The notes below the pieces were generated by a model. It did no database searches, was not told the DNA's origin, and saw only the letters and a list, made by a program, of their open reading frames with translations. The position numbers and the translations under genes were made by a program. Positions 62,601 to 64,000 of a DNA stretch of 64,000 nt are shown piece by piece. Numbering within the stretch: position 1 is the first letter of the stretch; every line of letters starts with the position of its first letter. The DNA is from Chitinophaga terrae (ex Kim and Jung 2007). GTDB lineage: Bacteria > Bacteroidota > Bacteroidia > Chitinophagales > Chitinophagaceae. The DNA lies in the NCBI RefSeq assembly GCF_900107795.1, contig NZ_FNRL01000002.1, forward strand, positions 248,001 through 312,000. Direction: 5' to 3'.

Positions 62601-63392
62601 AAGTATTATTACCTGGAGCTGACAGATAATGCGCTGCCGTTCAATGCGATTGCTACCGGCCTTGCAGGTGCGCAGGTGTTGAATATCCCTTACAATTACA
62701 AGCCGGGTGAGAAAATAGAAGTATTGGCAGGCGGTAATGCAGTGAGAAAGCTGTTGTCGAGAGACCTGGATATGGAGGTAGTGGGCAGCGACCTTAAGGT
62801 TACTTCCAACAGCGTATATACAGGGGAACTGGCGAGTGAAGTAAGGCACGATTACCAGCATAAGAACCACGACGAATTGAAAGACGCTGTGCAGGAGTAT
62901 ATAGGGAAGAAATTCAAGAACCAGGTGGTAGTGGATGATTTCAGGTTTACAAATCTTGACAACCTGGAAGACACGGTAAAGTTTTCTATTTCCTTTACTG
63001 TGAAGAACGATGTGATCAATGTGGGAGATTTCAATATGATCAAGCCTGCGTTGATAGACCAGGTTGCGACGGCCAATATCTTCAAGCCGGAGGCGAGGAG
63101 ATACCCGTTCCAGTACTGGGATTATGAAAATACGGACGATTACCTGACCAGGCTGCATATTAAATTACCTGCCGACAGGCAGTTTGAGCAGATACCCGGC
63201 AATACAACGCTTTCGATGGGCGATATGAAATACGAGTTGAATTTCAGTAAGGAGTCTGACCATAGCCTGGTGGTAAGCCGGAAGTTTACGACCAATAGCA
63301 GTAAGGATATAGAGGCGAAGGATTTTAAGGGGCTGGAAGATTTCTTTACAGGGATTATCAAAGCAGAGCAGAAGTATATATCGTTTAAATAA
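59628..63392 (+). CDS. DUF3857/transglutaminase-core exported TPR protein
   Basis: 1254 residues from ATG 59628 (an upstream in-frame start at 59586 would precede the signal peptide and the -7 element). Signal peptide about 1-20 (ending TRAG), TPR-like helical repeats (about 20-100 and 340-660), a beta-rich part between them (about 160-320, 'WAFVGPFDN...'), then DUF3857 (about 680-850) and a transglutaminase-like core with the catalytic triad Cys940 ('LGDCKDLST'), His982 ('DFNHCIV') and Asp1000. DUF3857 plus transglutaminase is common in Bacteroidota and may cleave or rearrange peptide bonds. Function unknown. A terminator at 63415 follows. Confidence 0.86.
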   Translation: MNRIVNALLLFLLCPMLTRAGDYEKAWEAIHKNDFKQATTLLQKVIKTGGPKKNSAISTLVLLHAAFDYEANYLDTYPGANPVATLTDPAPYVYALWFNGAVLGTYTAKEGKQLENLDRILSDSVNFNGSLRAAAAYFKAIHYRTSNQWDKCSEMYPQIGAFDNWAFVGPFDNIMGSGFDKDYGPVTQPTGKNFISSNNNPVNWFVPLYATKQGWSFVGSVFPATDAVGYMQTFVKSPVDQDVILALGGRGAMKVWINDKLLISQEEERVTELDRWKAKAHLNSGYNRILVQIGFTGDNQRPNFLLRLTDQNFNVIKGLTAEAAAQPYKADQSKDEPVPISHFAEDYFKKQVAAFPDDPIFAILLSKVYIRNEEYDQAKAAMYKWYKAWPKDAFIQHLYSTCLSNETDRTEYMEIVEALKTLAPDNYWILYNKLVKLEEEKNYTEAMELLDRMIAQKGEQQITTLKKLQLYAEQEKIDSMVQLIKYCYEKYPNSVEVVKMMYLYESKLNNDPAKALKVLTDFSNRRSDYEIESMLVEEYLKQGKSADAVALLKTWQSRAPGDVSSYTQLIKHYYGKQQYDSALHYLRISHQISPYNHLPYGDMASVFLQQQKTDSAYQYYKNALTMYAGGFGYREKLRMLEKKQPMDKYFPTLDYYKEINQAFKQAKDSAQSYSFVFDEKNVIVYPEGAVEQFISTAVAVNNKKGINQWKEISIPYNTAYQDVIIIKAEVIKPNGARIPAETNDNQVVFTKLEEGDVVYYNYKINSFGRGRLGREFWDRFYFSAFVPTHIASYNLLIADTIPLQYDYVNGTTRPKVSQHEQFKLYSWREEDIPAVKDEVYMPTLNDVGKVLHLSTVKSWDVIAEWYSDLTRSQSKDNFEISQVFNELFPKGTDKLDDLTKARTIYEYIVKNIAYSSVSFRQGAYVPQRAAKTLGTKLGDCKDLSTLFLAFAKKAGLEANLMLVSTNDYGRQNMRLPSMDFNHCIVKYKAGGKYYYLELTDNALPFNAIATGLAGAQVLNIPYNYKPGEKIEVLAGGNAVRKLLSRDLDMEVVGSDLKVTSNSVYTGELASEVRHDYQHKNHDELKDAVQEYIGKKFKNQVVVDDFRFTNLDNLEDTVKFSISFTVKNDVINVGDFNMIKPALIDQVATANIFKPEARRYPFQYWDYENTDDYLTRLHIKLPADRQFEQIPGNTTLSMGDMKYELNFSKESDHSLVVSRKFTTNSSKDIEAKDFKGLEDFFTGIIKAEQKYISFK

Positions 63393-63414
63393 ACATTATA
63401 ATTTTATTGAATAG

Positions 63415-63447
63415 AAGGGCCTGTACAAACGGGCCCTTTTCTTTTTC
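63415..63447 (+). terminator. Intrinsic terminator after the DUF3857 gene
   Basis: A 7-bp stem AAGGGCC/GGCCCTT (63415-63421 with 63432-63438), 10-nt loop, then TTCTTTTTC. Confidence 0.8.
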
Positions 63448-63629
63448 TGAGGATAATAAGGTATATAGAAAAAACATATATAACAGACTTTTTGGCGAGC
63501 CTAAAAATCGGGGTTAAAATTTCGAAAAAAAGCCAACAATTTTTGGCCTATAATACACTGATTATCAAATCTGTTACAATATATCTTTCTTTTTTTTCGT
63601 AGTCGCCTATTTTTAAAACTAAAAACGAG

Positions 63630-63637
63630 TATCTTTG
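63630..63637 (+). promoter_or_regulatory. -7 element (TATCTTTG) for atpB
   Basis: Perfect TAnnTTTG, 19 bases before the GTG at 63657. Confidence 0.6.
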
Positions 63638-63656
63638 CGCAAAATTTCAGAAAACG

Positions 63657-64000
63657 GTGATTTCTTTCAATTGGTTAAAACATAGAATGGTAGCACTTGT
63701 GATGGTAATAGGCCTTCACGGTATTAGTAATTTTTCCTTTGCAGAGGAAGCGCATCCGGCGGCAGCAACTGAGGAAGCTCATGAGCAGCATGCGGGAGAA
63801 GAGCCGAAGAAGGGTTTTGATGCAAAAGAAGTTATTCTCGGTCACGTTAAAGATGCCCATGACTGGCACTTTTTCAGTATGGGCGATACCCACGTAACCA
63901 TTCCGTTGCCGGTAATCTTGTATAGTCCTACCCGTGGTCTTTCTGTGTTTTCATCTTCCAAATTCCATCATGGTCATGAATCGCATGATGGTTACCGTTT
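63657..64000 (+). CDS. atpB: ATP synthase subunit a, N-terminal part (partial)
   Basis: The first 114 or so residues of the F0 subunit a, which forms the proton channel with the c-ring. I chose the GTG at 63657: it adds a basic n-region (ISFNWLKHR) in front of the hydrophobic segment and so completes the signal-like first helix, while ATG 63687 would start within it. The His/Glu-rich extracytoplasmic stretch (HPAAATEEAHEQHAGEEP) and 'DAHDWHFFSMGDTHVTIPLPVILY' are typical of Bacteroidota AtpB. The rest of the operon lies beyond the window edge. The call rests on this N-terminus alone, so the gene end is not seen. Confidence 0.88.
   Translation, partial: MISFNWLKHRMVALVMVIGLHGISNFSFAEEAHPAAATEEAHEQHAGEEPKKGFDAKEVILGHVKDAHDWHFFSMGDTHVTIPLPVILYSPTRGLSVFSSSKFHHGHESHDGYR

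Noticed and set aside
1..64000. tRNA, rRNA, CRISPR arrays, prophage or toxin-antitoxin loci
   Set aside because: I looked for clover-leaf arms, regularly spaced repeats, integrase and small paired genes and saw none that I could support.

Overview
The window is a chromosomal segment of a Bacteroidota bacterium, most likely of the Chitinophagaceae (Chitinophaga-like). The evidence is type IX secretion genes (porU end, porV, a PorP/SprF protein), bacillithiol BshA, families largely confined to the phylum (DUF4292, DUF4293, the small anchored protein at 11402), many TAnnTTTG -7 promoter elements in place of E. coli-type promoters, and moderate GC. The family assignment is inference. Coding density is high. 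I see no tRNA, rRNA, CRISPR array, phage or transposase gene.

Layout. 1-2.1 kb: end of the T9SS sortase porU, then porV. 2.1-8.6 kb: ispF, dut and an envelope run (TPR lipoprotein, DUF4292 lipoprotein, two tandem EnvC-like LytM proteins). 8.6-14.4 kb: bshA, an M28 peptidase, a small anchored protein, an RsmI-like methyltransferase with an EI24 membrane protein, and a PorP/SprF protein. 14.6-19.9 kb: salvage genes (upp, anmK, and ade with a WYL regulator) and an unknown gene. 20-26.4 kb: a 1-Cys peroxiredoxin, an RNA-modification run (rlmN, RluB-like, RluA-like), a thiolase and an ECF sigma factor. 26.7-36.5 kb: uvrA, DUF4293, maeB, an unknown gene, mlaE-mlaF and sucD. 36.6-45.6 kb: a 2000-residue alpha-2-macroglobulin, a DadA-like oxidoreductase and aspS. 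45.9-50.7 kb: a compact operon of glucosaminidase, two SGNH hydrolases and an MBOAT acyltransferase, resembling a peptidoglycan O-acetylation set. 50.7-55 kb: an AraC/GyrI-like regulator, an OprP-like porin and phoB-phoR. 55.4-64 kb: a secreted protein with a possible caspase-fold C-terminus, an ABC exporter, a DUF3857/transglutaminase protein, and the start of atpB at the window edge.

Most of the content is housekeeping, with strong emphasis on the cell envelope. The most unusual non-coding structure is a family of three long hairpins (20979-21222, 29541-29793, 57592-57769). They share the termini TTTCACGC/GCGTGAAA, a T-run block and a 12-nt loop core, but their arms differ between copies while staying complementary within each copy. 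One has perfect 89-bp arms that contain the stop codons of both convergent flanking genes; another supplies the last codons of a pseudouridine synthase gene.

Promoter notes. TAnnTTTG elements lie only 4-7 nt before several ATGs (dut, uvrA, mlaE and others), which suggests leaderless mRNAs, and two lie in or next to the T-tract of the preceding gene's terminator. All function calls are from motif recognition by eye; no database search was run.
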